This document shows positions 14,277 to 20,941 of a DNA stretch of 21,426 nt, piece by piece. Every line of letters begins with the position of its first letter. Positions within the stretch are counted from its first letter, which is position 1. This DNA comes from a virus, in IMG/VR virus record IMGVR_UViG_3300036771_000041, positions 1-21,426 of that record; one strand, written 5' to 3'. The notes beneath the pieces are model-generated. The model saw only the letters and a list, made by a program, of their open reading frames with translations. It did not search any database and was not told the DNA's origin. A program made the position numbers and the translations under genes.

Positions 14277-14307
14277 GGCTCTTCCCTTCTCAGGTCATTC
14301 CAGATGC

Positions 14308-14523
14308 TTACGGCAACCCATGATACTCCTCGCCCCAGGAGGATTCCGACTCCGAGCCAGAAGTAGGCGTTGGCAAGAATGTCTCCGCCTTCCTAAACAC
14401 CCATGCCTTACGGCCTCGATCAGTGTGACTCTTGACCTGTTGCTTGATACCCTCTTCGTTGTAGGCAAAGCTCTGCCCGCCGCGCTCCTCGAACACGACG
14501 GCAATAGCTTCGTCCATTTTCAC
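14308..14523 (-). CDS. hypothetical 71-residue protein
   Basis: A GTG at 14523 overlaps the stop of the Lys/Gly-rich peptide in a 4-base GTGA; ATG 14517 is an alternative. The sequence starts MKMDEAIAVVFEERGGQSFA, then a basic middle (HTDRGRKAWVFRKAETF) and a low-complexity Ser/Glu tail (TSGSESESSWGEEY). I do not recognise it. Another frame over the same bases looks less protein-like. Confidence 0.55.
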   Translation of the reverse strand: MKMDEAIAVVFEERGGQSFAYNEEGIKQQVKSHTDRGRKAWVFRKAETFLPTPTSGSESESSWGEEYHGLP

Positions 14524-14633
14524 TTGCCTTTGCCCTTCCCCTTCTTTCCACCTACATTGTGTCCATCTTGCCCATGCTTCGAGATGCCCGAACCCTTAGG
14601 CTTCGCTGGCTTCCCCGACTCGTGCTTCCCCAT
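14520..14633 (-). CDS. 37-residue Lys/Gly-rich basic peptide
   Basis: An ATG at 14633 opens a 37-codon frame whose product has about ten Lys and ten Gly, three His, almost no hydrophobic residues, and ends GGKKGKGKGK. It overlaps the end of the preceding gene by 38 bases and the next start by 4. The composition resembles a disordered nucleic-acid-binding tail. No strong ribosome site is seen besides GGAG some 10 bases before the start. A coding role is plausible but unproven. Confidence 0.45.
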   Translation of the reverse strand: MGKHESGKPAKPKGSGISKHGQDGHNVGGKKGKGKGK

Positions 14634-15018
14634 GTGGTGCTCCCCAGTTCCCATCGCCTCGGTACTCAGGTGCCTGTGGAGTCTTAGGCAAAAGATTCCG
14701 CCCTAGTGCCTTGAACCACTCGTGACCCTGAGCCCATCCACTAGTTGGTTTCTTACAGATGCTGCAGACCCACCAGCCGTACTTCTTCCCTCTGGTGAAG
14801 CCCCGTGCCTTGAGATTAGTTCCCGTCGATGCACAGTCGCAGAATTTCGTTGGCCTCTGGAACACGGCCCGCACGATAGGTGAGAAGTGCCACACACCGT
14901 ACTCACGGTTGATGTCCTCGGCCATTCTGTTGACCAGGAGACCGTTCTCGACGGTTGACTGGACGAAGATGGAAGCCTCGCCGTCGTCGTCGAACTGTAA
15001 TATTACGTACTTAGCCAC
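14596..15018 (-). CDS. hypothetical zinc-ribbon protein, 140 residues
   Basis: The start is GTG 15018, with GGAGGA five bases upstream, overlapping the TAA of the preceding gene. The longer open frame to 15126 lacks a ribosome site. The N-terminal half (KYVILQFDDDGEASIFVQ) looks alpha/beta. Four cysteines, C60 and C62 (FCDC) and C85 and C88 (WVCSIC), are spaced like a zinc ribbon, and FTRGKKYGWWVCSICKKPTS is the exposed basic loop. The C-terminus is Gly/Ala/Glu-rich. Such ribbons often bind nucleic acid; no more specific function can be given. Confidence 0.6.
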   Translation of the reverse strand: MAKYVILQFDDDGEASIFVQSTVENGLLVNRMAEDINREYGVWHFSPIVRAVFQRPTKFCDCASTGTNLKARGFTRGKKYGWWVCSICKKPTSGWAQGHEWFKALGRNLLPKTPQAPEYRGDGNWGAPHGEARVGEASEA

Positions 15019-15211
15019 TGGACTCCTCCGTGACAATCCTAATGGAGTATTGCTTCCGAATGGGTTCGCCGAGGAGACTGTGGTATTGCCCGATACTGTC
15101 GATCTGCAGGTCGTGGAATTCACCACGCTCGACGACGTCGGCCAGGCTGCGGAGCAACTCCGCCGCGCGCTTGCCGACGACCTTCGTAACCTCGGATCTC
15201 TGCCTAGGCAT
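15011..15211 (-). CDS. hypothetical 66-residue protein
   Basis: The start is ATG 15211, overlapping the previous stop as TAATG and with GGAG five bases before it; an upstream in-frame Met near 15262 has no site. A basic N-terminus (MPRQRSEVTKVVGKRAAELL) precedes a helix and two beta-like segments, ending ITEESSG-like (exact end VTEESSG). Not recognised. Its exact stop/start overlaps on both sides support it. Confidence 0.6.
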   Translation of the reverse strand: MPRQRSEVTKVVGKRAAELLRSLADVVERGEFHDLQIDSIGQYHSLLGEPIRKQYSIRIVTEESSG

Positions 15212-15375
15212 TACTTCTCCAGTCCGATCTTGATGTACTGGTCGAACGGTGAGTCTTCGCACTCAACAGCACTGATGTGTCTGTAGAAGGTACCAACTCC
15301 ATCGTGGTCGATGATGACGACCTCACGCTCCGGGTCGGCCACCTGTAGGGCCTCAATGAGCTCGCGTGCCTTCAT
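15211..15375 (-). CDS. hypothetical 54-residue protein
   Basis: The ATG at 15375 overlaps the TGA of the 194-residue gene (TGATG). The product begins MKARELIEALQVADPEREVV, then IIDHDGVGTFYRHISAVE, and ends YIKIGLEK. The LIEALQxxDPExEVV pattern followed by a beta-hairpin is frequent in small phage proteins of unknown role. The gene fits exactly between its neighbours. Confidence 0.65.
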   Translation of the reverse strand: MKARELIEALQVADPEREVVIIDHDGVGTFYRHISAVECEDSPFDQYIKIGLEK

Positions 15376-15959
15376 CAGTACCCCCAGTTGTACCCTGTGC
15401 GAGGGATAATGGTGCAGTTCGCCTTGAGACGGTCACGGAAGTGTTCGGGCACTTCGCCACCGTACCAAACATTGTGACTCACGATGTGATGGGTGATGTC
15501 ACCACGAAGTTCGAATTCCCAACGACGTCCACCAAATCCGAGGTCACCCTTGTGGTTCCTCCAGGACTCTTTGGATGGCTCGGGACCTAATGAGTAGCAG
15601 TCATACTTGGACGTGACATAGAACGTCTTGCCACGTTCCTGTTCGTTGACCTTATCCATCCAGGTGTTGCAGCTGAAGCAGAGTTGCCTATCCACCAGTT
15701 GTGTCTGCATCGCAGGGAACCAGCACATGAGCTCACCGCGTTGCTTGCACTCCTTACACACGACGGTCTTTTCGCCCATCAAGTGTGCAACGTCGCCCCA
15801 GCACTTCACCTCGGACGGCGCAGGATTGAACTCCAAGTCCGTGATGTAGTCAACACCTTCAGGCATCTCGGTGTACCTGAAGTTAGTCCCGTCACTGTCA
15901 CACTGGTAGTAGTATCGTCTTCCGTCAGGAGTAGTGAAGCCACTACCTACCTTGCTCAC
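15375..15959 (-). CDS. hypothetical Cys-rich protein, 194 residues
   Basis: The start is GTG 15959, overlapping the preceding TGA in a GTGA; GGAGG lies 9-11 bases upstream. Two CxxC pairs, C68/C71 (VVCKECKQ) and C94/C97 (LCFSCNTW), are placed like a treble-clef or zinc-ribbon finger; C53 and C79 are additional. The first 50 residues are beta-rich (GRRYYYQCDSDGTNFRYTEM), and the C-terminal 80 residues are rich in Trp, Tyr and His. HNH-like His clusters (DITHHIVSHNVW) appear near 155-165, so a divergent nuclease is conceivable, but I do not assign one. Confidence 0.65.
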   Translation of the reverse strand: MSKVGSGFTTPDGRRYYYQCDSDGTNFRYTEMPEGVDYITDLEFNPAPSEVKCWGDVAHLMGEKTVVCKECKQRGELMCWFPAMQTQLVDRQLCFSCNTWMDKVNEQERGKTFYVTSKYDCYSLGPEPSKESWRNHKGDLGFGGRRWEFELRGDITHHIVSHNVWYGGEVPEHFRDRLKANCTIIPRTGYNWGY

Positions 15960-16147
15960 AACAGATTCGCCTCCAGCATCAGGCTCGCCAGGTGAGGGTT
16001 GTTTCTGACCAGCTTCTGCGAGCCACGAATCGCCCTTGCCTCGTAGGGATCCTTACGGTCGTCGACCCAGTTGTGCTTGTGATCCCACTCCATGTACAGT
16101 GCACCTGCGGCGATAAACACTCCGAGACAGATACCGAACAGCAACAT
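15956..16147 (-). CDS. 63-residue membrane-anchored protein
   Basis: The start is ATG 16147 (TGATG overlap), chosen because GAGGAG is eight bases upstream; the GTG at 16156 would have no spacing. The N-terminus MLLFGICLGVFIAAGALY is a signal-anchor-like transmembrane segment. The rest is cytoplasmic and charged (MEWDHKHNWVDDRKDPYEAR, then RGSQKLVRNNPHLASL). No lipobox is clear, although the C in GICLG is near the membrane start. Function unknown. Confidence 0.65.
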   Translation of the reverse strand: MLLFGICLGVFIAAGALYMEWDHKHNWVDDRKDPYEARAIRGSQKLVRNNPHLASLMLEANLL

Positions 16148-16365
16148 CAGCCCCACTCCTCGAACTCGACTTCGACGACGTCCTGGTAGTCCTTCAGCTC
16201 GTCACACTGCTGCTTGATCAGGTCAGCCAACTCGTCCGCGTGTGACTGGAAGTAACCGTAGACGGTGTCGCAGACGTCGTCCTCCTCTTCGCACTGCTCG
16301 TCGATCTCGATCCCCGCCTCGCCTGTGTTGACGAGGATCGTTGCTTGGATGCGTACGATGGGCAT
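16147..16365 (-). CDS. hypothetical acidic 72-residue protein
   Basis: ATG 16365 overlaps the previous TAA (TAATG) and follows an AAAGGG site. The protein is strongly acidic, with an EQCEEEDDVCD stretch near residues 23-33 and a C-terminal DVVEVEFEEW. It could be a nucleic-acid mimic or simply a small alpha/beta protein (MPIVRIQATILVN as the first strand). Not recognised. The in-frame extension to 16395 has no ribosome site. Confidence 0.6.
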   Translation of the reverse strand: MPIVRIQATILVNTGEAGIEIDEQCEEEDDVCDTVYGYFQSHADELADLIKQQCDELKDYQDVVEVEFEEWG

Positions 16366-16598
16366 TACTGAATTCCCTTTCCGAAGCGGAAGCACTTCCC
16401 GATCTCGGTTCGCTTACCGAAGCCAGGGCACGGGAGTACATCCGTCCCGTGCATGTGGATCTCTACCTGGTCGTAGTCGCCCTTGTTGATGGAGGACCGG
16501 CCCTGAACGACGCACTCTTCCTTGTTGACGACCTTCTCGTTGAAGATGTAGTAACGTCGTACGCGCGGTTCCCCCACGATCTGCTTGGATGATTTCAT
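16365..16598 (-). CDS. hypothetical 77-residue protein, first gene of the P3 operon, probably leaderless
   Basis: The ATG at 16598-16596 lies six bases after the last base of the P3 -10 box, which is where transcription should begin, so the mRNA would start at or next to the start codon. No ribosome site is possible. The product is basic (MKSSKQIVGEPRVRRYYIF), has a possible beta core and ends with IGKCFRFGKGIQ; three Cys are present. No family recognised. Upstream in-frame Met codons fall inside or before the promoter. Confidence 0.65.
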   Translation of the reverse strand: MKSSKQIVGEPRVRRYYIFNEKVVNKEECVVQGRSSINKGDYDQVEIHMHGTDVLPCPGFGKRTEIGKCFRFGKGIQ

Positions 16599-16604
16599 AT
16601 CTTT

Positions 16605-16634
16605 ATTATATATGGTCCTCGCTAGGGATATCAA
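16605..16634 (-). promoter_or_regulatory. promoter P3 (leaderless start)
   Basis: On the minus strand, -35 TTGATA at 16634-16629, an 18-base spacer beginning TCCCTAGCGAGGA and -10 TATAAT at 16610-16605. The -35 overlaps the stop codon of the preceding gene. Spacer dyad CCC-N5-AGG as in P4. Confidence 0.75.
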
Positions 16635-16936
16635 GCCTCACTTTTGGGGCCGTAAAGAGCCCACAGGAGGTCTAGCTTGTGTTTCACTGCCCTATAACGA
16701 CTGCGCTCATCGTCGGGGAGATCACGAACAGCGAGGTGCTTGTAGGAGGCGTCCTTACTTGCCATAACTAACTCTTCGTAGGCCTTGAATATTCCCATGA
16801 TCAGTTCTAGGTCGCGGAGTATCAGGAAGTCTGCGATGTTGCCTCTGCCATCAACAGTAGGCTTCTCGACCATGTCGGTAGTGAAGTCGTCGAGCATGTT
16901 CACTATCTGCTTACGGAGCAGGAGCATACTTGCCAT
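16631..16936 (-). CDS. hypothetical helical protein, 101 residues
   Basis: ATG 16936 overlaps the helicase stop (TAATG), with GAAGGG upstream. The protein is predicted mostly helical: SMLLLRKQIVNMLDDFTTDM, then FLILRDLELIMGIFKAYEEL and a basic C-terminal helix (RSRYRAVKHKLDLLWALY). It could be a small partner of the SNF2 helicase because the two are coupled. No known motif. Confidence 0.6.
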   Translation of the reverse strand: MASMLLLRKQIVNMLDDFTTDMVEKPTVDGRGNIADFLILRDLELIMGIFKAYEELVMASKDASYKHLAVRDLPDDERSRYRAVKHKLDLLWALYGPKSEA

Positions 16937-18486
16937 TACAGCCAGCCCTTCTCGAGGTCTTGCATGGTCAGTTCCTGCTGGTAGTCCAAGACGGAGTCGC
17001 CTAGAATTTGCTGTAGCCACGTCCACTGCTCGTTCAGTTGCTGGTGCCGACCAAGGTCAACGGTGTTCCTGGCCATGAAATCTGTGACCTGCACCGCATT
17101 CTTCTGCCCCACCCTGTGGAGTCTGTCCTCGGCCTGCCTGTTGATCGCTTGCTTCCAGCTTCGGTCGATGAAAACGACATGCGAAGCCCTCGTCAAGGTG
17201 ATCCCGACGCCACCAGATTGGATAGTCCCAGTCATGCACTTCAGCTTTCCTTCCTGGAAGTCGCGGATGTGCTGACGCCGTGTCTGCTCGGAAACGTCGC
17301 CTGTGATCATTCCGTATGGCATCCCTTCCTTGGCCATGTGCTTAGCCAACAGGTTGACAGCGCTCTTGAACTGGGAGAAGATGACCACAGGCTCGACCGA
17401 ATCCTCAAGCAGGTCCATGGCGGCATTGATCTTCACCGACGGATCAATGATGTTGTAGCGGCGGGCATTAACGATTCGCCACTTCCAGTTGTGCTTCGGA
17501 TCGAACTCACGTTCTCGGTCGTACTCTTCGGTCTCCCTATTCGGATCCCAACGCTTGTTCAGCTGCCTCTTCTGGTAGTGCTCTGCCTGAATCGATCCTA
17601 CTGCGAACTGCTGCAGACGGATCAGTCGAGTGATGGCCTCGGGAGCAGGTAGAGGCTCCTCGTCACCCTTATTGCTCTCGACCCAGGTGAGCTGCGACTT
17701 CCGGATCTCGTCGTAGGCCTTACGCTGCTGCGGAGTCAGATCGACCCACTGCGTCGTGTAGTACTTCTCCGGAAGATCCTTCAGAACCTCTTCTTTACGC
17801 CTACGCAAGTAAAAAGGTTCTATACCCTTCAGCAAACGATCCGTGTTCTTGACGCCTGTGATCTTGTGATAGCCCTGTGGAGTCAGTGTATATTCCACAT
17901 GGTCTTTATAGAAGCGCCAATACGAGGTATATACACGCGGCTTGAGCCAGTGTAACACACTCCACAGGTCATGGGGCTTGCTGTCTGCGGGCGTTCCGCT
18001 TGCGGCGAACTTGTTTTCGGTGTGCAAAGACCTAACGGCTTGTGTCATCTGGGTCTTGCGGTTCTTCATGCGATGGCACTCGTCAGCAATGACCGAGAAC
18101 CATTCGACACGCTTCAGTGACTCCTTCAGGAGCCGTAGTGCATCCCAGTGAATGAGGTAGACCTGGTAAGGCTGCTTCAGCGCTGCCCTGAACGCTTCGC
18201 GGTCCTTTGGGTCGATGCAGTAAACCTTCAGACCGGGAATCATCCAGGCGTAGTGGTCTTCCCAGCTACCCAAAACGGTCAACGGTGCAATGACGAGGGT
18301 CTTGGATGACATCCGACCCTTCTCGAGGCGCCACTCACGATCGGTGGCGATGGCCTCGAGCGTCTTGCCGATACCCATGTCGTCGCCACAGAGAACGTGG
18401 TCGATGTCCTTGAACTTCTTGAGCGCCTCTTCCTGGTAAGGAAAGAGTTCATAGTGCGGTTCCAGCTGTTCCGCCAGAGTCTTCAC
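16936..18486 (-). CDS. SNF2/superfamily 2 helicase
   Basis: A 516-residue superfamily 2 ATPase. Motif I is GDDMGIGKT (34-42) after LFPYQEEAL, motif II DECH (135-138), motif III SGTPADS near 163-169, motif V TIQSGGVGITLT (421-432) and motif VI QAEDRLHRVGQ (451-461), the last being typical of SNF2-type translocases. Phage members act in replication or recombination, remodelling DNA-protein complexes. A charged insert of about 35 residues (near 305-340) lies between the two RecA lobes. The start is GTG 18486, with AGAGG seven bases upstream; it overlaps the upstream gene by 38 bases. It is the largest gene of the P4 operon. Confidence 0.9.
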   Translation of the reverse strand: MKTLAEQLEPHYELFPYQEEALKKFKDIDHVLCGDDMGIGKTLEAIATDREWRLEKGRMSSKTLVIAPLTVLGSWEDHYAWMIPGLKVYCIDPKDREAFRAALKQPYQVYLIHWDALRLLKESLKRVEWFSVIADECHRMKNRKTQMTQAVRSLHTENKFAASGTPADSKPHDLWSVLHWLKPRVYTSYWRFYKDHVEYTLTPQGYHKITGVKNTDRLLKGIEPFYLRRRKEEVLKDLPEKYYTTQWVDLTPQQRKAYDEIRKSQLTWVESNKGDEEPLPAPEAITRLIRLQQFAVGSIQAEHYQKRQLNKRWDPNRETEEYDREREFDPKHNWKWRIVNARRYNIIDPSVKINAAMDLLEDSVEPVVIFSQFKSAVNLLAKHMAKEGMPYGMITGDVSEQTRRQHIRDFQEGKLKCMTGTIQSGGVGITLTRASHVVFIDRSWKQAINRQAEDRLHRVGQKNAVQVTDFMARNTVDLGRHQQLNEQWTWLQQILGDSVLDYQQELTMQDLEKGWL

Positions 18487-18835
18487 CTAGCAACCTCTTC
18501 TCGTCCTCTTCGGACAGCTCCGTATTGAATACGTGCGTGAAGCTGTCCTCGTCGTAGCCCATCTTGCCGAGGTGCATGCCGAACGATAGAGCGTTGATCA
18601 ACGCTCCGATAGGAGCATGCTCGATGCCTTCGAGATCCTGTGCTCTGCTAAGATTCTCCATGTCCTCCTTGCAGCGTGCCCAGAGAAAGTCTGCGAAGGC
18701 CGAGATAGGTATCGGTACTAGGACTCTGTCAGTTTCCATCCAGGTCAGAAACTCCTGGTTCACCTTGCTCATGTCCGCCTGAATCGCTGCCTGTTGGTCC
18801 GGCGTCAGGTCTGGCATCGGAATGTGCATTGTCAC
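18449..18835 (-). CDS. hypothetical 128-residue protein
   Basis: Starts at GTG 18835 or ATG 18829. The protein is helical and acidic, with TPDQQAAIQADMSKVNQEFL and SRAQDLEGIEHAPIGALINA; the LINALSFGMHLGKMGYDEDS stretch may be a hydrophobic helix. It ends EEDEKRLLGEDSGG. No family recognised. It overlaps the helicase start by 38 bases and the end of the zinc-finger-like ORF by 107 bases; the latter overlap is unusual and leaves one of the two boundaries in doubt. Confidence 0.6.
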   Translation of the reverse strand: MTMHIPMPDLTPDQQAAIQADMSKVNQEFLTWMETDRVLVPIPISAFADFLWARCKEDMENLSRAQDLEGIEHAPIGALINALSFGMHLGKMGYDEDSFTHVFNTELSEEDEKRLLGEDSGGTAGTAL

Positions 18836-19175
18836 CTAACCACAGTTCGCCGATCACGTTACCAGTCACGCGACAGATCCAGAGGCTTACCCAGGCCTGT
18901 CCGCGCTTCTCGTGTTTCATGGCCAAAGTGCTGTAGCCGTGCCACTTGTGACAAGCCCTACAGTACTTGCCATCTTGCGGGTCAGCGCTCTGGCTCGGAG
19001 GAGTCCATGAGCTGCCCTGGAACTTCTTCCGTCTCCTGTACCGCTTCTGACCGCCTTCTAACCATGACGGCGTCGGCCTCGGCGACTCGGATGACCCAGC
19101 TTCCACAGGCACACCTCTCTCGCTCGATGTGTCCTCTGCGGATGTGATAGTGGACGAGTTGCGGTCTGAAGCCAC
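18729..19175 (-). CDS. zinc-finger-like ORF, boundaries uncertain
   Basis: An open frame of 148 codons from GTG 19175. Only the central part, 18836-18981, is not covered by other genes. It encodes a convincing protein stretch: GKYCRACHKWHGYSTLAMKH, then RGQAWVSLWICRVTGNVIGE, with C72, C75, C101 and His residues as possible zinc ligands. The first 65 residues run in another frame over the HTH gene and are Ser/Arg-rich; the last 35 run over the 128-residue gene. A GTG at codon 24, with AGAGG seven bases upstream, is a possible later start. The core is likely real; the full length is not certain. Confidence 0.5.
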   Translation of the reverse strand: MASDRNSSTITSAEDTSSERGVPVEAGSSESPRPTPSWLEGGQKRYRRRKKFQGSSWTPPSQSADPQDGKYCRACHKWHGYSTLAMKHEKRGQAWVSLWICRVTGNVIGELWLGDNAHSDARPDAGPTGSDSGGHEQGEPGVSDLDGN

Positions 19176-19275
19176 GTAAACGTGCGTAGTCGTTAATCTT
19201 AGCTACGCCGGAGTCGTTGATCTGGTCTTCGCGCTCGTCTGCCTCCATCGCTGCGAACAGGTCGTCGGTGTTCAT
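18982..19275 (-). CDS. possible helix-turn-helix DNA-binding protein, 97 residues
   Basis: The ATG overlaps the previous TGA in ATGA. After an acidic N-terminus (MNTDDLFAAMEADERED) comes a candidate winged or excisionase-like HTH: VAKINDYARLRGFRPQLVHY, then HIRRGHIERERCACGSWVIR, with the last strand entering VAEADAVMVRRR. The layout of a helix pair followed by a short beta wing is that of MerR/Xis-type DNA-binding domains, which would suit a regulator. A CAC motif inside the wing is unusual. The tail is acidic and polar. The family call is based on pattern only. Confidence 0.6.
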   Translation of the reverse strand: MNTDDLFAAMEADEREDQINDSGVAKINDYARLRGFRPQLVHYHIRRGHIERERCACGSWVIRVAEADAVMVRRRSEAVQETEEVPGQLMDSSEPER

Positions 19276-19553
19276 AGCTTCTGCCTGTGCTCACCGAAGT
19301 TGCAGTGCTTACCGGTGTAGTTAGTCGAGTGCTCCTCGCACCAGCCGTACTGCTGTGGCCACTCCTTCGAGTACTCTGAGCCAATACGGATCTGCTTCTC
19401 CAGCTCCGACAGAATCATTATCGGACCGGCGTCGATCTCGTCACGACACAGGTCGAACTCGTGGTTTGCCTCTTCGGCCAAGTCCTGCAGCTTGGTGGCA
19501 GCATCACGCATCCGAATAGCTAGGCTACGCATGGCTTCCAGTTTGGTAACCAT
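19272..19553 (-). CDS. hypothetical 93-residue protein with coiled coil and Cys/His end
   Basis: First gene after P4, with TAGGAGG eight bases before the ATG, one of the strongest ribosome sites in the window. Residues 1-65 form one long amphipathic helix (LAIRMRDAATKLQDLAEEAN). The C-terminus YGWCEEHSTNYTGKHCNFGE contains C72, H75, C84 and H89, spaced like a small zinc finger. No family recognised; a dimeric DNA- or protein-binding adaptor is conceivable. Confidence 0.7.
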   Translation of the reverse strand: MVTKLEAMRSLAIRMRDAATKLQDLAEEANHEFDLCRDEIDAGPIMILSELEKQIRIGSEYSKEWPQQYGWCEEHSTNYTGKHCNFGEHRQKL

Positions 19554-19572
19554 TCTTCACCTCCTATCTATA

Positions 19573-19602
19573 ATTATATAGGGACCTCAAGTGGGATTGC
19601 AA
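19573..19602 (-). promoter_or_regulatory. promoter P4
   Basis: On the minus strand, -35 TTGCAA at 19602-19597, an 18-base spacer beginning TCCCACTTGAGGT and -10 TATAAT at 19578-19573. The start is expected about 13 bases before the ATG at 19553, leaving the TAGGAGG site within the leader. Confidence 0.75.
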
Positions 19603-19618
19603 GTGTCGAACCGCGACC

Positions 19619-19757
19619 AAGATCCTTAAGCTCACTGAGCTCGAGGGGCTATAGACTATCGAGTAGACTTTGTCTAAGCTAGGTCTAACGAGAGATTCCC
19701 CTCACTCCGTTAGCTCTTATCGCTAGCAAGGGGAGCCTCTCGTAGACTCTCGTAGAC
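19619..19757 (-). promoter_or_regulatory. GTCTA-motif spacer III
   Basis: No gene is seen. It has TAGAC/GTCTA at about 19654, 19664, 19670, 19683, 19743 and 19753, several at 10- to 11-base periods (minus strand TTAGAC-CTAGC-TTAGAC and GTCTA-CGAGA-GTCTA). An imperfect hairpin region with cccct at 19698-19702 and aggg at 19729-19732 may terminate the P5 transcript. The left part shares caagatcctt with spacer I. Confidence 0.4.
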
Positions 19758-20078
19758 TTAACTACGCTTGATGTTCGCGTCGATCGATTCGTAGTAGCGC
19801 CTGAGCTCTGCCTCACGCTGATCACCAGAGACCCCCCGCTCGAGAACGGGATAGGCCTTGGGCTTCGCCCGCAGGACTTCGGGTGCATCTTCAGCGGGTA
19901 GGCTACCGTCGAGCATGACGGAGATCACCCAGCCTGTGTTTTCCCACACACAACGCCTGTTCCGGCAGATCATGGTGATCGCCTTCTTGGTGAAGTCCTG
20001 CGTGGGCCTGGTGCCCTCTTCTTCACCCGGCTCCTGACACTTAGGACACCGCTTGCGCCTGTCGAGTTCTGATTCCAT
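19758..20078 (-). CDS. zinc-ribbon protein, 106 residues
   Basis: ATG 20078 overlaps the DUF397-like stop (TAATG). The N-terminal half is a zinc ribbon: C11/C14 (RCPKCQEPGEEEGTRP), then C38 and C43 (MICRNRRCVWENTGW). This is the four-Cys arrangement of many transcription-factor-like phage proteins, separated by a short loop. The C-terminal half is charged and helical (SGDQREAELRRYYESIDANI). It may bind nucleic acid; the exact role is unknown. Confidence 0.65.
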   Translation of the reverse strand: MESELDRRKRCPKCQEPGEEEGTRPTQDFTKKAITMICRNRRCVWENTGWVISVMLDGSLPAEDAPEVLRAKPKAYPVLERGVSGDQREAELRRYYESIDANIKRS

Positions 20079-20298
20079 TAGCCTTCACGCGTCCCAGGCA
20101 TGAACTTCCTGTTAGCCACGTCGTGATCCTTTCTGAGCTTGGCGTAGTCGAACTCACCATTCTTGACGCCTGCGATGAACGCCTCCCACTCATCCTCGTC
20201 GTAGAAGGCGGTGTTCATTAGCGTGTCCTCAACCATGACGACGCCACTCTCGAGTATCGTTACGTCAACGCATCCCCCATCCTGGCAGAAACTTGACT

Positions 20299-20302
<4 letters not shown>
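20078..20302 (-). CDS. DUF397-like protein
   Basis: A 74-residue protein with the DUF397 pattern: SSFCQDGGCVDVTILESGVV, then a strand MVEDTL, and the ending EWEAFIAGVKNGEFD. In Streptomyces and relatives DUF397 proteins are small partners of XRE-type regulators (WhiJ-related loci) and influence development. A phage copy could interfere with such a regulator. The usual VRDS motif reads MVEDT. The ATG overlaps the preceding stop by four bases (ATGA). The similarity is by eye and supports an actinobacterial host. Confidence 0.65.
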
Positions 20303-20721
<419 letters not shown>

Positions 20722-20742
20722 TGTAATACCTCCTCTCTTTCT

Positions 20743-20772
20743 ATTATATAGTAACCCTTAATGGGAAATCAC
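20743..20772 (-). promoter_or_regulatory. promoter P5
   Basis: On the minus strand, -35 GTGATT at 20772-20767 (one base off TTGATT), an 18-base spacer beginning TCCCATTAAGGGT and -10 TATAAT at 20748-20743. The spacer has a perfect CCC-N5-GGG dyad. The -35 lies directly after the long hairpin. Confidence 0.72.
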
Positions 20773-20773
20773 C

Positions 20774-20847
20774 GGGATAAAGAAAGCCCGCAATGACACC
20801 GCCACGCCGATGCTAGACGCCGTATGTCATTGCGGGCTTCCTTATCC
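20774..20847 (-). terminator. long terminator hairpin ending the RNA array
   Basis: A perfect 15-base stem, 20784-20798 with 20825-20839 (aagcccgcaatgaca and its complement), extended by a further gggataa/ttatccc pairing with a small bulge to more than 20 pairs in total; the loop is 26 bases. On the minus strand the stem is followed by TTTCTTTA, a U-rich tail. It separates the structured RNA array from P5. The stem is much longer than a typical terminator, so RNase III processing or a regulatory role is possible. Confidence 0.7.
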
Positions 20848-20852
20848 CCATT

Positions 20853-20866
20853 CCCGTCCCCACGGG
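20853..20866 (-). ncRNA. small hairpin CCCGT-GGGG-ACGGG
   Basis: A five-pair stem with a four-G loop between element F and the terminator hairpin, on the minus strand. It may be the last folded unit of the array or part of its 3' end. Confidence 0.35.
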
Positions 20867-20871
20867 TTGAA

Positions 20872-20938
20872 GAAGCACTACTTCTGCCTATCCGTGCATC
20901 CGGGGTTGAGTACACAGAAACTGCCTTCGTAGTGCTTC
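20872..20938 (-). ncRNA. structured RNA element F
   Basis: A 67-base segment closed by a perfect ten-pair stem (GAAGCACTAC at 20938-20929 with 20881-20872). The interior allows TTCTG/CAGAA and CCG/CGG pairings. It lacks a GGTTCRA T-loop and a GCTC D-stem, so it is not a recognisable tRNA. The strand is inferred from the neighbouring tRNA-like elements. Confidence 0.4.
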
Positions 20939-20941
20939 AGC

